Below, in pieces: positions 1 to 9,001 of a stretch of 64,000 bases of DNA. The translations under genes were made by a program, and so were the position numbers. The DNA is from Auritidibacter sp. Marseille-P8566 (lineage in GTDB: Bacteria > Actinomycetota > Actinomycetes > Actinomycetales > Microbacteriaceae): contig CAMDEE010000003.1 in the NCBI GenBank assembly GCA_945895375.1, forward strand, positions 117,342 to 181,341, read 5' to 3'. Within the stretch, counting starts at the first letter, position 1. The number at the start of each line of letters is the position of its first letter. Below the pieces are notes generated by a model. The model made no database searches and was not told where the DNA came from. It saw only the letters and a program-made list of their open reading frames with translations.

Positions 1-1033
1 TTACGTATTTGCTGCCACCAGCCTCATAGAACTCCCCTGGCACTACCAAGATGCCTAGTTCTGCCATCCTTTGGACGGTTGCCCAGCAGTCCTCCCCTAG
101 GGTTGCCCATAAATAGAGCCCTGCCTCAGAGTCCGCTATCTCAAAGCCATAGGCCTTGACTGCTTCAAGAAGAACTTCTCTTCTCTTGCGGTAAATCTCT
201 CGCTCTGCTGCAACATGCTCTTCATCGCCCAAGGCGACAATGACTGCCTTTTGAACAGGTGCAGGCATGATTAGACCGCTGTGCATTCTGATGTTTACTA
301 GCTCTTTGATTAGTTCCTTAGGTCCTGCTGCAAATGCTGCTCGGTAACCTGCAAGGTTTGATTGCTTACTCAAGGAATAGATTGCTAGAAGATTCTCGTA
401 AGAACCACCGCAAACTCTTGGATCTAAAACTGATGGGATTCTTGTCTCTGCCCATTTACCCCAGCCAAGTTCGGCATAGCACTCATCGCTTGCAAGAACT
501 GCTCCTAGTTCACGAGCTCTAATTACTCTTGCCTTCATTTGATCAACATCTAAGACTCGACCATCAGGGTTACCTGGAGAATTAATCCAAATCAGTTTTG
601 TATTCGCAGGCCACTTTTCTGGATCATCTTCACTGATGATTTCAGCGCCACACAGAGCAGCACCAACAACGTATGCGGTGTATGCAACTGAAGGTTGAAT
701 AATGACATCGCCTTTTCCAAGACCAAGCATTAGCGGAAGGAATGAAATGAACTCTTTAGAACCGATAGTTGGCATTACTTCATCAGGGGTAAGCGCGACT
801 CCCCTTCTTCTACCAAACCATTCAGCAACTGCAGTTCTGAATTCTATAGAACCAGCTGTTGATGGGTAACCTGGTGCATTAGTTGAGTTCTTGATTGCAT
901 CTTGAATAATCTGTGGAGTTGGATCAACCGGTGAACCAACGCTTAGATCAACCATGCCTTTGGCATGCTCTTCAGCTATCGCTTGATAAGGCTTAAGTTT
1001 CTGCCACGGATATTCCGGCAAGCGATTAAACAT
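1..1033 (-). CDS. dapC: Succinyldiaminopimelate transaminase DapC-like (3' end cut by window edge)
   Basis: This is a PLP fold-type I aminotransferase of the actinobacterial DapC group. That group transaminates N-succinyl-L-2-amino-6-oxopimelate in the lysine/peptidoglycan pathway. Translating the minus strand from the ATG at 1033 gives 344 uninterrupted codons that run off position 1, so about the last 20-30 residues are missing. Visible features are MFNRLPEYPW at the start, the NSPGNPDG substrate/PLP loop near residue 151, the ASDECY aspartate at 183, and the PLP lysine in SLSKQSNLAGYR at about K223. It starts 3 bases after the fdxA stop codon. The fdxA-dapC pairing is common in Actinobacteria and supports DapC over other class I/II aminotransferases. 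Substrate specificity is inferred from family and context. Confidence 0.88.
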   Translation of the reverse strand, partial: MFNRLPEYPWQKLKPYQAIAEEHAKGMVDLSVGSPVDPTPQIIQDAIKNSTNAPGYPSTAGSIEFRTAVAEWFGRRRGVALTPDEVMPTIGSKEFISFLPLMLGLGKGDVIIQPSVAYTAYVVGAALCGAEIISEDDPEKWPANTKLIWINSPGNPDGRVLDVDQMKARVIRARELGAVLASDECYAELGWGKWAETRIPSVLDPRVCGGSYENLLAIYSLSKQSNLAGYRAAFAAGPKELIKELVNIRMHSGLIMPAPVQKAVIVALGDEEHVAAEREIYRKRREVLLEAVKAYGFEIADSEAGLYLWATLGEDCWATVQRMAELGILVVPGEFYEAGGSKYV

Positions 1034-1036
1034 GGA

Positions 1037-1354
1037 CTAGGCCTGAGGTGGCAGAACTCTAATTACTTCGTGGTCGCCTTCGATAGGACCAGTCTTTGCT
1101 GCTCCACCAGGAGAACCCACAACACTGAAGAACTCAACGTTAGCTTTGTAATAGTCAGCCCACTGAGCTGGCAGATCGTCTTCATAGTAAATAGCTTCTA
1201 CAGGACATACTGGCTCACAAGCGCCACAGTCCACACACTCATCAGGGTGGATATAGAGCATGCGGTCACCTTCATAGATGCAGTCAACTGGGCACTCAGC
1301 TATACAAGCTTTGTCTTTGACATCAACACAAGGTAGAGCAATTACGTAAGTCAC
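1037..1354 (-). CDS. fdxA: 7Fe ferredoxin FdxA
   Basis: A 105-residue soluble electron carrier with one [3Fe-4S] and one [4Fe-4S] cluster. The N-terminal half has C9, C17, C21 and C25 ([16 protein letters not shown]). The second motif [12 protein letters not shown] supplies C40, C43, C46 and C50. The wide spacing in the first motif is typical of the 7Fe type rather than the 2[4Fe-4S] type. The start is a GTG at 1354, preceded by AAAGGA about 8 bases upstream. The gene lies 40 bases after the PIG-L deacetylase gene and 3 bases before dapC, so the three are probably co-transcribed. The electron partners are not evident here. Confidence 0.95.
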   Translation of the reverse strand: MTYVIALPCVDVKDKACIAECPVDCIYEGDRMLYIHPDECVDCGACEPVCPVEAIYYEDDLPAQWADYYKANVEFFSVVGSPGGAAKTGPIEGDHEVIRVLPPQA

Positions 1355-1394
1355 TTAGATAATCCTTTTGTAGTTCTTGGCTTCAATTATCTCT

Positions 1395-2525
1395 CTAGAA
1401 GTGCACTCTTTTGGACCTAGCACGCCATTTTGCGACATCAATCTTTGGAAATACTGCTGCCACGATACAAATAGCCAGTGCAAATAGGACATAGCGGTTG
1501 CCATACTTATCATCCGCAATAAAGGCATCAAAGGTCTTGTTGCGAGAAAGCCACCAGATAGCGATCATCATCCCGGCATTCAGAAGGTATAAAGCGCCTC
1601 TTGAGTGACGCCAAGTCCTAAGCCCAAAGGCTATCGATGCAGTTGCACCTAATGCCAGATAAAGACCTAGCGGAGACTGTCTTTCATTGGCTGCCACGAT
1701 GTTGTGCACAAAAGCTCCTGCGTAAGCCAAAACGATTCCCAAAGGCAAACCAAACAATGCTCTAAAAGCCGGTTTGAACCAAGGTAAAAAGTTCGGGTTA
1801 GCTTGGCGCAAACGCTCAGGGTCTGTGAAGTTGAATTCAATGCCTGGCGAAACAGAGAAGGTATCTCTCTTCAGAGTGACCTGACTAGCGTGAGCTTGGA
1901 GAGCTGCTTTCTTTAAATCAGCGGTTGCTTCTCCACCGATAGAAACTGTTGCTCTTTCACCTGGTTCTGCAATTACCCAAAAGGTTGGCTTTCTACCTCT
2001 GACATTTTTGCGATATCTACGCATGGCCATGGCGGTTGCATCGTGAGCCTTCTTGTGATCTGGATGTCCGTAGCCACCCTGAGAGTTATAGGTAATTACA
2101 GCATCGGGTTTGAACTCGACCATAGCTAAATAGATATCATCTGCAACAACAGGAGTTGAAACAGCAGCTAGCGACATCTGATCTAGCTTTAGTGGAGTTG
2201 TTGGAACACCTAGGTTTCCCATTCTCATTCCACTATCTAGATACGCTCTAGTTCCTGCAAACTTGTAATTCTTCACACCAAGTGCAGCCATTGCATTCTT
2301 TAGCTCCCCCGACCTAAAAGCGCCCATTGCTGAAGGGTTAGCTTCTAAAGACTTGAGCTCTTCAAGTTTTGCTCTGCCTCGCTCACCTCTGGTAAGGGTT
2401 AACAGGAAGACTTCGGCTCCACGCAAAACAGCATCGGCCATGAGGTGGCCAGTCTGAATGGTCTCATCATCTGGGTGAGCATGAACCAAGAAGATTCTTT
2501 TGGCGTTGAAAGATTGTTTGGCCAT
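1395..2525 (-). CDS. PIG-L family deacetylase (MshB-like) with C-terminal membrane segments
   Basis: A Zn-dependent LmbE/PIG-L deacetylase of about 376 residues. The metal motif HAHPDDE lies at residues 15-21, and a second motif GYGHPDHKKAH lies near residue 155. In Actinobacteria this family includes MshB (GlcNAc-inositol deacetylase of mycothiol synthesis) and Mca. The position beside fdxA and dapC favours MshB. Unlike soluble MshB of about 300 residues, the last 120 residues hold about four hydrophobic helices, so this protein is membrane anchored. The ATG at 2525 is preferred over an in-frame TTG at 2531. There is no Shine-Dalgarno sequence, but TAACAT lies 6 bases upstream, suggesting a leaderless mRNA. 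MshB versus another sugar deacetylase remains open. Confidence 0.78.
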   Translation of the reverse strand: MAKQSFNAKRIFLVHAHPDDETIQTGHLMADAVLRGAEVFLLTLTRGERGRAKLEELKSLEANPSAMGAFRSGELKNAMAALGVKNYKFAGTRAYLDSGMRMGNLGVPTTPLKLDQMSLAAVSTPVVADDIYLAMVEFKPDAVITYNSQGGYGHPDHKKAHDATAMAMRRYRKNVRGRKPTFWVIAEPGERATVSIGGEATADLKKAALQAHASQVTLKRDTFSVSPGIEFNFTDPERLRQANPNFLPWFKPAFRALFGLPLGIVLAYAGAFVHNIVAANERQSPLGLYLALGATASIAFGLRTWRHSRGALYLLNAGMMIAIWWLSRNKTFDAFIADDKYGNRYVLFALAICIVAAVFPKIDVAKWRARSKRVHF

Positions 2526-2583
2526 AGACAAATGTTAGTTCAGTTCTAGCCACAGCCACGAACAAGTCCTTAGATATAGGCCA

Positions 2584-2614
2584 AAACCCCCAAAGCAACA
2601 GGCTCTGAGGGTTT
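2584..2614 (-). terminator. Possible terminator after typA
   Basis: AAACCCCC at 2584-2591 can pair with GAGGGTTT at 2607-2614, with one mismatch and a long loop. On the minus strand the second arm runs into TTTT, just downstream of the typA stop codon. The long loop makes it weak. Confidence 0.35.
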
Positions 2615-2627
2615 ATTTGGCACTTAG

Positions 2628-4544
2628 TTAGCCAGCGTTTTCGTTGGCACGCTTTTTCTGCGAAAGGTTACGAGCACGAATGTTGGCATCGAGTTCGACC
2701 TTGCGGATACGAGTTGCCTCAGGGGTAACCTCAACACACTCGTCTTCACGAGCAAACTCAAGGCACTCTTCAAGTGACATCTTGCGAGGAGGTGTTAGTG
2801 ACTGGAACTCATCGCTAGAAGCAGCACGCATGTTAGTTAGCTTCTTTTCCTTAGTGATGTTCACATCCATGTCATCAGCTCTAGAGTTTTCACCGACGAC
2901 CATACCTGCATAAACCTCGCTGGTTGGCTCAACAAAGAATGATCCGCGCTCTTGCAGAGCGATCATCGCAAACGGTGTTGCAACTCCTGAACGGTCAGCG
3001 ATGAGAGATCCATTGACACGGGTAACAATCTCTCCTGCCCAAGGCTCATAGCCTGCTGAGATGGCGTTAGCGATACCGGTTCCCTTGGTTGAGGTTAGGA
3101 ACTCAGTTCTGAATCCAATCAGACCACGTGAAGGAACTAGGAACTCCATACGAACCCAACCGGTTGAGTGGTTAACCATGTTCTTCATGCGGCCCTTACG
3201 GGCGGCTAGCAGCTGAGTCATAGCACCAAGGAATTCCTCAGGAACATCGATGGTTAGATCTTCAACTGGCTCGTGGAGTTTGCCATCAATCTTCTTGGTA
3301 ACTACCTGAGGCTTACCAACAGTTAGTTCGTAACCTTCACGACGCATCTGCTCAACCAAGATAGCTAGAGCTAATTCACCACGACCCTGAACTTCCCAGG
3401 CATCTGGACGCTCAGTAGGGAAAACCTTAAGAGACACGTTACCGATAAGTTCACGGTCAAGACGATCCTTCACTAGACGAGCAGTAACCTTAGCTCCCTT
3501 GACACGACCTGCCATAGGAGAAGTGTTAATACCAATAGTCATCGAGATGGCTGGGTCATCAACTGTGATCATCGGTAGTGGACGAACATCGTTTGGATCA
3601 GCAAGAGTTTCACCGATGGTGATGTTTTCAATACCTGCAACCGCAACAATGTCACCAGCAGAAGCTGAATCAGTTGGGAAACGCTCTAGAGCTTTGGTCT
3701 TTAGAAGTTCAGTAATCTTAACGTTCTGTGTGGTGCCATCCTGACGAACCCAAGCAACCTGCTGGCCCTTCTTGATAGTTCCGTTGAAGATACGAAGAAG
3801 AGCAAGACGACCTAGGAATGGTGAAGCGTCAAGGTTAGTTACGTGAGCCTGTAGAGGAGCTTCATCGTCATAGACAGGTGCTGGGATGTGCTTCAAGATT
3901 GCAGCGAACAGTGGCTCAAGATCTTCACTGTCTGGCATAGAGCCATCAGCAGGCTTGTTCAAGCTCGCACGGCCTGCACGACCTGATGCATAAATAACAG
4001 GAAGCTCAAGAATTGAGTCAATGTCAAGATCTGGAACATCTTCGTGAATGTCTGATGCAAGGCCTAGAAGAAGGTCGTGGGTTTCTTCAACAACCTCATC
4101 GATACGAGCATCAGGACGGTCAGTCTTGTTGACTAGAAGAATAACTGTGAGGTTAGCCTCAAGAGCCTTACGCAATACGAAACGTGTCTGCGGCAGTGGA
4201 CCTTCAGAAGCATCAACTAGAAGAACAACTCCATCAACCATAGATAGACCACGTTCAACTTCTCCACCGAAGTCAGCGTGACCTGGGGTGTCAATTACGT
4301 TAATGGTGATTTCTTTGCCATCAGCAGCTGCGCCTTTGTAGGCGATAGCTGTGTTCTTGGCAAGGATGGTAATACCCTTTTCACGCTCAAGATCTCCAGA
4401 GTCCATAAGACGCTCACCTAGGTTGGCGTGGTCTCCAAAGGAACCGGTTTGGCGAAGCATGGCATCAACCAGTGTGGTCTTGCCGTGGTCAACGTGAGCC
4501 ACGATTGCTACGTTACGGATGTCATCTCTTGTTACTTGGGCCAT
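2628..4544 (-). CDS. typA: Translational GTPase TypA/BipA
   Basis: A 638-residue ribosome-associated GTPase of the EF-G family, involved in ribosome assembly and stress or cold adaptation. The G1 loop AHVDHGKTT is at residues 16-24. Switch II is [12 protein letters not shown] and the G4 motif is NKTDRPDAR. Domain II, the EF-G-like domain V and the TypA-specific C-terminal domain (ending [11 protein letters not shown]) are all present, so the length is normal. The ATG at 4544 is preceded by AAAGGA at a good distance. It heads the minus-strand run typA, PIG-L deacetylase, fdxA, dapC, an order often seen in Actinobacteria. Confidence 0.97.
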   Translation of the reverse strand: MAQVTRDDIRNVAIVAHVDHGKTTLVDAMLRQTGSFGDHANLGERLMDSGDLEREKGITILAKNTAIAYKGAAADGKEITINVIDTPGHADFGGEVERGLSMVDGVVLLVDASEGPLPQTRFVLRKALEANLTVILLVNKTDRPDARIDEVVEETHDLLLGLASDIHEDVPDLDIDSILELPVIYASGRAGRASLNKPADGSMPDSEDLEPLFAAILKHIPAPVYDDEAPLQAHVTNLDASPFLGRLALLRIFNGTIKKGQQVAWVRQDGTTQNVKITELLKTKALERFPTDSASAGDIVAVAGIENITIGETLADPNDVRPLPMITVDDPAISMTIGINTSPMAGRVKGAKVTARLVKDRLDRELIGNVSLKVFPTERPDAWEVQGRGELALAILVEQMRREGYELTVGKPQVVTKKIDGKLHEPVEDLTIDVPEEFLGAMTQLLAARKGRMKNMVNHSTGWVRMEFLVPSRGLIGFRTEFLTSTKGTGIANAISAGYEPWAGEIVTRVNGSLIADRSGVATPFAMIALQERGSFFVEPTSEVYAGMVVGENSRADDMDVNITKEKKLTNMRAASSDEFQSLTPPRKMSLEECLEFAREDECVEVTPEATRIRKVELDANIRARNLSQKKRANENAG

Positions 4545-4633
4545 TACTTTGGGTCCTTTAGGGCGTTGTTCAGCGCAAAACGAGTAATCACTTCAACGCT
4601 TGATTATTGTGGCTTCGGGCAAGCAGGTGCAAG

Positions 4634-4705
4634 AGCCTTAGTGTCTCAAGTCTAACCGAGTAAGCCCTAAAAGTGAGCCTTCGGTTAGATAAGAGACCTG
4701 AGGCT
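4634..4705 (-). other. Extended imperfect inverted repeat downstream of the oppCDF fusion
   Basis: Three paired arm segments sit in register. AGCCT (4634-4638) pairs with AGGCT (4701-4705). GTCTC (4643-4647) pairs with GAGAC (4693-4697). TCTAACCGA (4651-4659) pairs with TCGGTTAGA (4681-4689). The apical loop is about 21 bases. Transcribed from the minus strand it would fold directly after the fusion gene's stop codon. No U-run follows, so it could be a non-canonical terminator, a 3'-end stabiliser or a cruciform site. It also lies about 90 bases upstream of typA. Confidence 0.55.
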
Positions 4706-4706
4706 T

Positions 4707-7376
4707 TTACTTACCTATAGAGCCCATTAGCTTGGCTCTAGCCTCACGACGTGTCTTCTGCTCCTTAGGATCTGGAACAGGAACAGCAGCAAGCAGGCTC
4801 TTGGTATAGAGCTCGGTTGGGTTGTTTAGAACCTGGTCACGGGTACCAACTTCAACTAACTTACCGTTTTGCATAACTGCTATTCGGTGAGCAAGAATCT
4901 CAACTACGGCTATGTCGTGGCTAATAAACAGGCAGGCAAACTTGAGCTCTTGTTGTAACTCTTGAAGTAACTCAAGGAATCTAGCCTGAATAGACACATC
5001 TAAGGCTGATGTTGGTTCATCAGCAATCAAGAGATTAGGACTTAGGGCTAGGGCTCTTGCGATACCCACTCTTTGTCGCTGTCCACCAGATAACTCGTGA
5101 GGATAGCGGTTTCTATAAGAACGGGGAAGTTCAACCTTGTCCAATAGATCTTCAACCATCTTGTCTAAGGCTGCACCTCTGGCAACATTAGCCAAAAGTA
5201 ATGGCTCGCCGATGCTTTCACCAATAGGAAGTCTTGGGTTCAAAGACGATGCAGGGTCTTGGAAAACAATTCCAGTGCTCTTTCTAAAATCAGCTAGATC
5301 CCTGAGGCTTGCTCCACCGATTTCTTTGCCATCGATAGTTATTGAACCTGACTTGATTGGTAGTAAGCCAATGGCTGCTCGACCAACAGTTGTCTTTCCT
5401 GAACCTGATTCACCAACTAGACCCAATACTTCACCTGGCATGATGTCGAGGCTCACAGAGTCAACAGCAATAAAAGCCTTTACTTTGCCGCGCTTTGGAT
5501 ATTCAACGGTGACATCGGTAAGGGATAGTACTGGCGCTGAGCTACTGTCTGCTGTTGAGAGGATACGAGTTGAAACTGAACCAAGTTTTGGAACAGAGCT
5601 CAACAATGAAATTGTGTATTCGTGCTTTGGCTTATTGAAGACCTGGTCTGCAGTCCCCTCTTCAACTGTTACGCCGTCTTTCATCACCATGATGCGATCA
5701 GCTAGGTCAGCTACCACACCCATGTCGTGGGTGATAAGCAAAACTGCTGAGTTGAGTTTGTCCTTCAGGTTTCTAATCAAATCCAAGATCTCAGCCTGAA
5801 CGGTGACATCAAGTGCTGTTGTTGGCTCATCAGCAACGAGTAACGAAGGATTACAAGCAAGAGCTTGAGCAATCATTGCTCGCTGTCTCTGACCACCTGA
5901 TAGCTGGTGAGGATACTTACTAAAAGAATCTTCAGGGTTAGGAATCTCAACCATTCCAATTAGTTCAATAGCTCTTTCCTTGGCAGCTGCAGGAGAAATG
6001 TCTAAGTGAGCACGAAGAGTCTCAACAATCTGGAATCCAATTGTGTATACCGGGTTCAAAGCCGACATAGGTTCTTGGAAGATGTAGGCAACTTCTCGGC
6101 CACGGAACTTTCTCAAAGTGGCAGGACTAGCTCCTTGCATTTCTATGCCCTTGACTAGAACAGATCCTCTAGTCCTAGCATTCTTAGCAAGTAGGCCCAT
6201 TAAACCAAGAGCTGAAGAGCTCTTACCTGAACCAGACTCACCAACGATGGCAAGAACTTCACCTGATTTGATGCTGAAGTTCATGTCAACTACAGCTGGA
6301 TACCAGGTGCCATCAACTAGGAAATCAACTTCATACTTCTTAACCTCAAGAATTGCTTGATTGGAGTTTGTAAGAGTTTGGTTAACTTCGGTAGCAGCAG
6401 ACTTGTCGGAACCACTTGAACCTGTAGCAAGCTTGCTGCGCTTGATACGCTCAGTCTGTCTTGGGTCAAAGGCATCTCTCAAACCATCACCAATGAAGTT
6501 GATGCTCAAGGCAATAATCACAATGAACACACCAGGCATCCAAAATAGCCATGGTCTAGTGCTGAAAGCTGCCTGGTTCTCAGAAATCAAAAGCCCAAGG
6601 GATACATCAGGAAGTTGAACACCAAATCCAATAAAGCTCAATCCTGTTTCAAGGAGGATTGCAGAGGACATCAGTAGCGTTGCGCTAACAATCACAACAC
6701 CTAAAGCATTAGGAAGGATGTGCTTGAAAATGATTCGTGGGTTCTTCGCTCCAGCAACTCTTGCTGCATCAACGAACTCGCGTTCGCGAAGACTCAGGAA
6801 CTCTCCTCGCACCAAGCGAGCCAAGCCTGTCCATGCAAAGAGACCTAGGAAAACTGCTAGAACGAATGAACCTAGGTTGCCAACTGCTCGACCGATAACG
6901 GCACCAACAACAACTACAGGGATTGTGATGATTAGATCGGTGAATCTCATAAGCAGAGCATCTACCCACTTACGGTAAAAACCAGCAATCGAACCAATGG
7001 TCACACCAATAAGAGTTGATACTCCACCGAGGATGAACATAACCATCAGTGACTGTTGGGTTCCACGCATAACGCGGGCGAAACCATCTCTACCAATTTC
7101 ATCCTGACCGAATGGGTGATTACCCAAACCAGACAAACTAAATGTTGGTTTTCCAGAGTTTTCTACTGGACTGGTTTCAATCCAGTCGTAAGGCCACCAG
7201 CCGTTGATCTTCACGGTGAATGAGCCAGCTCCAAAATCTAAACCAACTGAGCTAAAGGCAAGAACAATGACAAAGGCTAATACTCCAATTGAGCCGACCG
7301 CAGCTTTGTGCTTTCTGAAGCGTTTGCGAACTAATTGCCCTTGGCTTAGGCCCTTTTCCAAATTGTTAGTACTCAT
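4707..7376 (-). CDS. Peptide-type ABC importer: OppC permease fused to OppD and OppF ATPases
   Basis: An 889-residue protein joining three parts usually encoded separately. Residues 1-310 are an OppC/DppC permease with an N-terminal TM, a large periplasm-facing loop and the EAA coupling loop EFVDAARVAGA at about 200-223. After a 35-residue Ser/Thr-rich linker comes ATPase 1, with Walker A GESGSGKS at 379-386, LSGGQ at 492-496 and Walker B LLVADE at 512-517. ATPase 2 has Walker A at 655-662, LSGGQ at 762-766 and LLIADE at 782-787. Both are OppD/OppF type with C-terminal extensions. It follows oppB by 2 bases. The second importer in the window keeps OppC and OppDF as separate genes. The reading frame is continuous, with no sign of an assembly join. 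Confidence 0.93.
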   Translation of the reverse strand: MSTNNLEKGLSQGQLVRKRFRKHKAAVGSIGVLAFVIVLAFSSVGLDFGAGSFTVKINGWWPYDWIETSPVENSGKPTFSLSGLGNHPFGQDEIGRDGFARVMRGTQQSLMVMFILGGVSTLIGVTIGSIAGFYRKWVDALLMRFTDLIITIPVVVVGAVIGRAVGNLGSFVLAVFLGLFAWTGLARLVRGEFLSLREREFVDAARVAGAKNPRIIFKHILPNALGVVIVSATLLMSSAILLETGLSFIGFGVQLPDVSLGLLISENQAAFSTRPWLFWMPGVFIVIIALSINFIGDGLRDAFDPRQTERIKRSKLATGSSGSDKSAATEVNQTLTNSNQAILEVKKYEVDFLVDGTWYPAVVDMNFSIKSGEVLAIVGESGSGKSSSALGLMGLLAKNARTRGSVLVKGIEMQGASPATLRKFRGREVAYIFQEPMSALNPVYTIGFQIVETLRAHLDISPAAAKERAIELIGMVEIPNPEDSFSKYPHQLSGGQRQRAMIAQALACNPSLLVADEPTTALDVTVQAEILDLIRNLKDKLNSAVLLITHDMGVVADLADRIMVMKDGVTVEEGTADQVFNKPKHEYTISLLSSVPKLGSVSTRILSTADSSSAPVLSLTDVTVEYPKRGKVKAFIAVDSVSLDIMPGEVLGLVGESGSGKTTVGRAAIGLLPIKSGSITIDGKEIGGASLRDLADFRKSTGIVFQDPASSLNPRLPIGESIGEPLLLANVARGAALDKMVEDLLDKVELPRSYRNRYPHELSGGQRQRVGIARALALSPNLLIADEPTSALDVSIQARFLELLQELQQELKFACLFISHDIAVVEILAHRIAVMQNGKLVEVGTRDQVLNNPTELYTKSLLAAVPVPDPKEQKTRREARAKLMGSIGK

Positions 7377-7378
7377 GT

Positions 7379-8917
7379 TTAACTAACTCGAATTCTTGGG
7401 TCTAGAAGGGAATAAACAATGTCTGCAATCAGGTTGAAAACAACCGCCACAATACTTGTGACTAAGAAGAAGCCCATAACTGGATTCAGATCCACTCTCT
7501 TCAGTGATTCAACAAAGAGGGAGCCCATACCGCTCCAGCCGAAGACTGTTTCTGTGATGACCGCGCCTCCAACAATTCCAGCAAAATCAAATGCAACCAA
7601 AGTGGTCATCGGAATCAAAGAGTTTCTGAAAGCATGTCTCATTACGACAGTTCTTTCATTCAAACCTTTAGCCCTAGCGGTTCTAATGAAGTCTTGGTTC
7701 ATGATTTCAAGCATGCTTGCCCTGGCGTAACGGGTGTAACCGGCAAAACCAATAAGTAGCAGCGCAAGTGTTGGTAAAAGTAAGTGAGTGAAAGAGTCCA
7801 CACCTTGAACCCAGAAACTTGAGACAAGGTTAGGAGTCTGTGAACCTACCGTTGCGAAAGGTCTGCCGTTTATGAAAGAGCTTTCTGAGTAAGGCTTCCA
7901 AGCCTGCATAAATCGATCTAGAGAAACTACCGCTGTCATAGCAAAGCCTGCAAGAGCTGCTGTTCTGGCAACAGCGTGTTTGTCTTCGCCACCAAAGTAG
8001 TAACCTATGGCCCAGCCAATTAGGGTCAAAGCAATAAAAATCAGAACTAGAAGAATAGGGCTCACAAACAGTGAAACCATGTTGAATGGAATCCAATTCG
8101 CCAAACCAATGGCAACCTGAATTAGAGCTAGATTTCTTGCTCGCTTATTTTCAAGTCCTACCGAGATAGCAGTTATAAGCAGAGCAAGCCCTGATCCTAT
8201 GACTGCTCCTGCGAACATGCCGATGCCTGGGTTATTGAACCAGTTAATCCAAACCAAAGTCTGGATAAGGGCGATGCTTCCCGTAAATGCAATCGCGAAG
8301 ACTATTAAAAGTTTCTTTCTGTTACCTTGAATGATTCCTGCCCAGAAGAATCCTGTAACTATTCCGATGGCGAGTAGAGCTGGCCAGCCAATATTGGGGT
8401 TCTGTAGGAAGTCGTTGAAACCAATTGCAAGATACTGCTTCAACAGAATCGCAACCCAAAACACCGGTAGTGAGAAGAAGATGAAAGCTAGCAGGGTCAC
8501 GCTGTAGTCAAATCTGCTGTACTGTCTCAACGCAGTCAAGATACCAATGGTGATACCGATAGTGATGGCAATGAACGTAGCTGTAGTAACCAACTGAAGA
8601 GTTGAGGAAATAGCCGCTCCGACCAGGTCAGTTACTTCTTGACCGTTTAGGTTCTTACCTAAATCAAATTGGCCAATAAAAAGTTTTAGGACTCCCCCAA
8701 GCCAGATGAAGTATCTGAGGAAAGGGTTCACATCCAGATTTAGAAGTTCAACTCGACGAGCAATTAGCTCTTCTTTGTTTCTAGCAGTCGAGGTTCTTAG
8801 ATCCTCTAAAGGATCTCCTGAGTATGCGGTTAGCACATACATAAAGTAGGTAGCTGCGAACAGCACCAAAAGTGTTACGCCTAAGCGTTTGAGGATAAAA
8901 CTTAGAAAGGTGTTCAT
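7379..8917 (-). CDS. Peptide-type ABC importer permease OppB, enlarged
   Basis: An inner-membrane permease of 512 residues; typical OppB/DppB is about 310-340. The N-terminal OppB signature helix (RLGVTLLVLFAATYFMYVL) and the C-terminal EAA loop (DFIRTARAKGLNERTVVMRHA, near residue 420) are present, as is the usual C-terminus YSLLDPRIRVS. Between about residues 178 and 355 lies an extra block of roughly five to six hydrophobic helices. The paralogue at 14346-15881 has the same enlargement. It sits between its binding protein and the fused OppCDF gene, 2 bases from the latter. Ligand unknown; peptides are the usual family substrate. Confidence 0.9.
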   Translation of the reverse strand: MNTFLSFILKRLGVTLLVLFAATYFMYVLTAYSGDPLEDLRTSTARNKEELIARRVELLNLDVNPFLRYFIWLGGVLKLFIGQFDLGKNLNGQEVTDLVGAAISSTLQLVTTATFIAITIGITIGILTALRQYSRFDYSVTLLAFIFFSLPVFWVAILLKQYLAIGFNDFLQNPNIGWPALLAIGIVTGFFWAGIIQGNRKKLLIVFAIAFTGSIALIQTLVWINWFNNPGIGMFAGAVIGSGLALLITAISVGLENKRARNLALIQVAIGLANWIPFNMVSLFVSPILLVLIFIALTLIGWAIGYYFGGEDKHAVARTAALAGFAMTAVVSLDRFMQAWKPYSESSFINGRPFATVGSQTPNLVSSFWVQGVDSFTHLLLPTLALLLIGFAGYTRYARASMLEIMNQDFIRTARAKGLNERTVVMRHAFRNSLIPMTTLVAFDFAGIVGGAVITETVFGWSGMGSLFVESLKRVDLNPVMGFFLVTSIVAVVFNLIADIVYSLLDPRIRVS

Positions 8918-8945
8918 TTAGATCTGTCTATTCTTTAGGGAGGGT

Positions 8946-8983
8946 CAAGGTGGGAAGAAACCATTTGATTTCTTCCCACCTTG
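8946..8983 (-). terminator. Perfect 15-bp hairpin between binding protein and permease genes
   Basis: CAAGGTGGGAAGAAA (8946-8960) is perfectly complementary to 8969-8983, with an 8-base loop. It lies just after the binding-protein stop codon on the minus strand. No U-run follows before oppB. It is more likely a 3'-stabilising or partial-termination hairpin that keeps binding-protein mRNA in excess over permease mRNA than a full stop. Confidence 0.65.
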
Positions 8984-9001
8984 CAGTGCTTCAGCTAGAA
9001 A

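Noticed and set aside
965..1336. A 123-codon plus-strand frame over fdxA
   Set aside because: Antisense to a gene with perfect ferredoxin cysteine motifs.
5137..5799. A 220-codon plus-strand frame within the oppCDF fusion
   Set aside because: Antisense to conserved ABC ATPase motifs; no start context or domain.
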